Assembly (NCBI GenBank): GCA_910584115.1
Contig: CAJTYN010000153.1
Span: 1-7,339, forward strand
Source of the DNA: an uncultured Lachnospiraceae bacterium
GTDB taxonomy: Bacteria; Bacillota; Clostridia; Lachnospirales; Lachnospiraceae
Direction of reading: 5' to 3'
DNA length: 7,339 nt
This document shows, piece after piece, positions 6,181 to 7,339 of the stretch (position 1 is its first letter; every line of letters begins with the position of its first letter). The notes beneath the pieces were generated by a model that saw nothing but the letters and a program-made list of their open reading frames with translations, was not told the DNA's origin and made no database searches. The translations under genes were made by a program, and so were the position numbers.

Positions 6181-6489
6181 TCATTCACATACATGTTCCA
6201 AGCCCTGGGCCATGATCGTCTTTACATGGTCATCGGCCAGGGAATAATAGATGGTCTTGCCGTCCCGGCGGAATCGCACCAGCGCGGCCTGTTTGAGGAT
6301 ACGCAGCTGGTGGGAGATGGCGCTCTGGGTCATGGAGAGCCTGTCCGCGATATCCTGGACGCATAGTTCGTTTTCTGTCAGGGAGTGCAAGATCCGTATC
6401 CTCGTGGGGTCACCGAAGACCTTGAACAATTCTGCTAAACTATACAGCGTTTCGTCGCTGGTCTGTGGGTCAGTGTTCTTTTTATCCAT
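6181..6489 (-). CDS. ArsR/SmtB-family metal-responsive repressor (probable zinc type)
   Basis: The 102-residue protein is a compact winged-helix dimer of the ArsR/SmtB family, which releases DNA when metal binds. FKVFGDPTRIRILHSL (22-37) and the recognition-helix region LSMTQSAISHQLRILKQAALV (51-71) are diagnostic, and RRDGKTIYYSL forms the wing. The C-terminal helix has Asp86-x-His88 and His99-x-x-Glu102, the same spacing as the alpha-5 zinc site of SmtB/CzrA-type sensors. The alpha-3 motif reads ELCVQD, with only one of the two cysteines of CadC/ArsR ELCVCD, so As/Cd/Pb sensing through alpha-3 is unlikely. AAAGGA lies 7 nt before the ATG. It is a single gene convergent with hisIE with no transporter beside it in view, so its targets beyond itself are unknown. 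Confidence 0.92.
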   Translation of the reverse strand: MDKKNTDPQTSDETLYSLAELFKVFGDPTRIRILHSLTENELCVQDIADRLSMTQSAISHQLRILKQAALVRFRRDGKTIYYSLADDHVKTIMAQGLEHVCE

Positions 6490-6510
6490 CGTTTTTTCCT
6501 TTTTTATTTA

Positions 6511-6539
6511 ATTATAAGTGAGCTGTATCCGGATCGCAA
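6511..6539 (-). promoter_or_regulatory. Promoter of the ArsR-family gene
   Basis: Read on the minus strand, TTGCGA (6539-6534) and TATAAT (6516-6511) are 17 bp apart. The -10 is perfect and the -35 matches four of six. The start of transcription would fall near 6504, leaving a leader of only about 15 nt that begins with the Shine-Dalgarno. An ATCCGGAT palindrome (6527-6534) lies in the spacer and touches the -35. It is the only clear symmetric element there and a weak operator candidate. Confidence 0.7.
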
Positions 6540-6669
6540 GACTATTCTGTATTATTTTCTTTTATCCCATTGTCTGTAGATCGGTGCTGGCTAAAGAAAA
6601 TTTTAGGTTTTCAGACACGCTCTGACATCTGGTACGATCCGCGGCCACTCAGATCCATGGCGCTTTCAT
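6540..6669. other. Non-coding part of the divergent arsR-blaI intergenic region
   Basis: About 130 bp between the two divergent promoters has no credible gene in any frame. It contains only a weak inverted repeat CTAAAGAAAATTTTAG (6591-6606) and short palindromes (CCGCGG, CCATGG). I see no terminator, promoter pair or RNA structure that I could name. Confidence 0.5.
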
Positions 6670-6702
6670 ATAATATTGTATTTACAATACGATAATATTG
6701 TG
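6670..6702. promoter_or_regulatory. TATTGT/ACAATA half-site array, probable BlaI-type operator
   Basis: Three half-sites are visible: TATTGTA (6674-6680), TACAATA (6683-6689) and TATTGTG (6696-6702). The first two form a perfect 16-bp dyad with 7-bp arms (6674-6689). The second and third form a looser dyad with a 6-bp gap. ATAATATTGT is directly repeated at 6670-6679 and 6692-6701, 22 bp apart, or two helical turns. Placement over the -35 and spacer of the BlaI-family promoter suggests autorepression, as known for BlaI, MecI and CopY. Those operators usually have a TACA-NN-TGTA core, whereas here the order is TGTA-TT-TACA. Confidence 0.6.
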
Positions 6703-6709
6703 ATATGAT
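6681..6709 (+). promoter_or_regulatory. Promoter of the BlaI-family gene
   Basis: TTTACA (6681-6686) and TATGAT (6704-6709) have 17-bp spacing, each one mismatch from consensus. Transcription would start near 6716, about 36 nt before the ATG. The -35 and the spacer are covered by the TATTGT/ACAATA repeats, so a protein bound there would exclude RNA polymerase. Confidence 0.75.
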
Positions 6710-6751
6710 CGATATATCCTAAAAAACTGCATATGCTGAGGAGGTGAGAAG

Positions 6752-7159
6752 ATGCAGCTTCTTTTTCCAAAAGAGGAGGAGATCATGTACGCGATCTGGA
6801 AGATCGGGCATCCCTGCGGTCTGTCGGAGATCCTGCAGACGTATCCGGAGCTGAAACGCAATACGGTGGCCAAGGTATTGGTGATCTTGCAGGACAAAGG
6901 CTATCTGCGGGTGGACTCCATCGTAAAGACGAAGACGCGCACAGGCAGGGCATATGCCCCCGCGGTCACACAGCAGGCTTACGACGAGCAGAAGAAGATC
7001 ATGAACGATCTTGTGGAGAGCCCCAGTGTAAAAAAGGGCGTCCTCGCGTATCTGTCAGCCCTTGTGGACACGAAAGGTGCGGATGAGGAGCTGGAGGACA
7101 TGATCGGGCAGATGGAGGATATGATCAGGCAGTATCGGGAAGAGACGGAGAACAGATAG
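6752..7159 (+). CDS. BlaI/MecI/CopY-family transcriptional repressor
   Basis: The 135-residue protein has the BlaI-type winged helix at about 3-72. It includes EEEIMYAIWKIG, SEILQTYPELKRNTVAKVLVILQDKGYL (recognition helix around Asn37-Leu46), and a wing ending in the family's Y-x-P (Tyr68-Pro70). The rest (74-135) is acidic and helical, as expected for the dimerisation arm. Family members repress beta-lactamase, copper or stress genes and are commonly inactivated by proteolysis triggered by a BlaR1-type M56 membrane peptidase, or by metal in CopY. There is no CopY-type cysteine cluster at the C-terminus. The start is fixed by AGGAGGTGA (6739-6747) with 7 nt between AGGAGG and the ATG. The next gene begins about 34 nt later and looks like a membrane protein, which fits a BlaI-BlaR1 pair. 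Confidence 0.93.
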   Translation: MQLLFPKEEEIMYAIWKIGHPCGLSEILQTYPELKRNTVAKVLVILQDKGYLRVDSIVKTKTRTGRAYAPAVTQQAYDEQKKIMNDLVESPSVKKGVLAYLSALVDTKGADEELEDMIGQMEDMIRQYREETENR

Positions 7160-7193
7160 AGAACAGGTAGAAGGTTGGGAGGTGATAGGCACT

Positions 7194-7339
7194 TTGAAAT
7201 GTTCTTTTGCGGCTTTTGCCGCTTCCGGGATAGCCGTGAGCCTTATGACGCTCTTTCTGTATCTCCTGCTGAAGAAGGACAAGGCGCTGTCCCGGTTTGG
7301 GATCGTTTGTCTATATTTATGTGTATTGCTGACGCTGGC
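7194..7339 (+). CDS. Partial hydrophobic membrane protein, possibly BlaR1/M56-like
   Basis: An open frame runs off the window end. The best start is TTG 7194, preceded by GGAGGTGAT (7178-7186), a near-perfect anti-16S match; GTG 7182 in the same frame overlaps that site and is less likely. The 48 visible residues hold one membrane helix (FAASGIAVSLMTLFLYLLL), the basic turn KKDKALSR, and the start of a second helix (FGIVCLYLCVLLTLA). A helix, a basic loop with L-S-R, then a second helix near the N-terminus is how BlaR1/M56 peptidases begin, and the upstream BlaI-family gene supports that. The zinc-protease motif would lie beyond the window, so the identity is inferred mainly from context. Confidence 0.6.
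   Translation, partial: MKCSFAAFAASGIAVSLMTLFLYLLLKKDKALSRFGIVCLYLCVLLTL

Noticed and set aside
6669..6674. TATAAT hexamer upstream of the BlaI-family promoter
   Set aside because: The sequence 17 bp upstream (6646-6651, CACTCA) does not resemble a -35, so it is more likely AT-rich operator flank than a second promoter.
7199..7339. ATG-started frame after the BlaI-family gene
   Set aside because: It is open to the window end, but the product is polar with no family features. The overlapping TTG frame encodes clear membrane helices and has the better-spaced ribosome binding site.

Overview
The window is a chromosomal segment of a moderately GC-rich low-GC-phylum bacterium (Firmicutes/Bacillota). 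A clostridial gut lineage such as Lachnospiraceae is the best guess. The reasons are strong AGGAGG-type ribosome binding sites, consensus sigma-A promoters, a RecU-type Holliday junction resolvase, a HisZ/short-HisG pair, and a BlaI-family repressor followed by what looks like its membrane partner. No mobile element, CRISPR array, tRNA or rRNA was seen.

Positions 1-2401 hold a compact plus-strand housekeeping string: the 3' end of a HAD-family phosphatase/phosphomutase gene, an S4-domain RluA-type rRNA pseudouridine synthase, type I signal peptidase (lepB) and recU. The genes overlap or abut (ATGA overlap, 34-nt overlap, 1-nt gap) and are probably co-transcribed.

Positions 2398-6161 hold a histidine-biosynthesis operon, hisZ-hisG-hisB-hisIE. 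A perfect TTGACA-N17-TATAAT promoter, whose -35 hexamer overlaps the recU stop codon, drives it. A 16-bp dyad in the short leader is a candidate operator. HisZ and short-form HisG should together form the ATP phosphoribosyltransferase that starts the pathway. HisE and HisI carry out steps two and three, and HisB carries out the imidazoleglycerol-phosphate dehydration. hisA, hisF, hisH, hisC and hisD are absent here. The HisIE protein carries an N-terminal domain of about 220 residues that looks like a shortened HisF barrel which has lost its catalytic Asp and phosphate-binding glycines. This apparent pseudoenzyme fusion is the most interesting item in the window.

Positions 6162-7339 are regulatory. 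A convergent minus-strand ArsR/SmtB-family gene has a complete D-H-H-E alpha-5 metal-site signature, which predicts zinc-type sensing. After a 262-bp divergent intergenic region comes a BlaI/MecI-family repressor gene. Its promoter lies within an array of TATTGT/ACAATA half-sites that probably acts as an autoregulatory operator. The window ends inside a hydrophobic protein, probably a BlaR1/M56-like sensor started at TTG.
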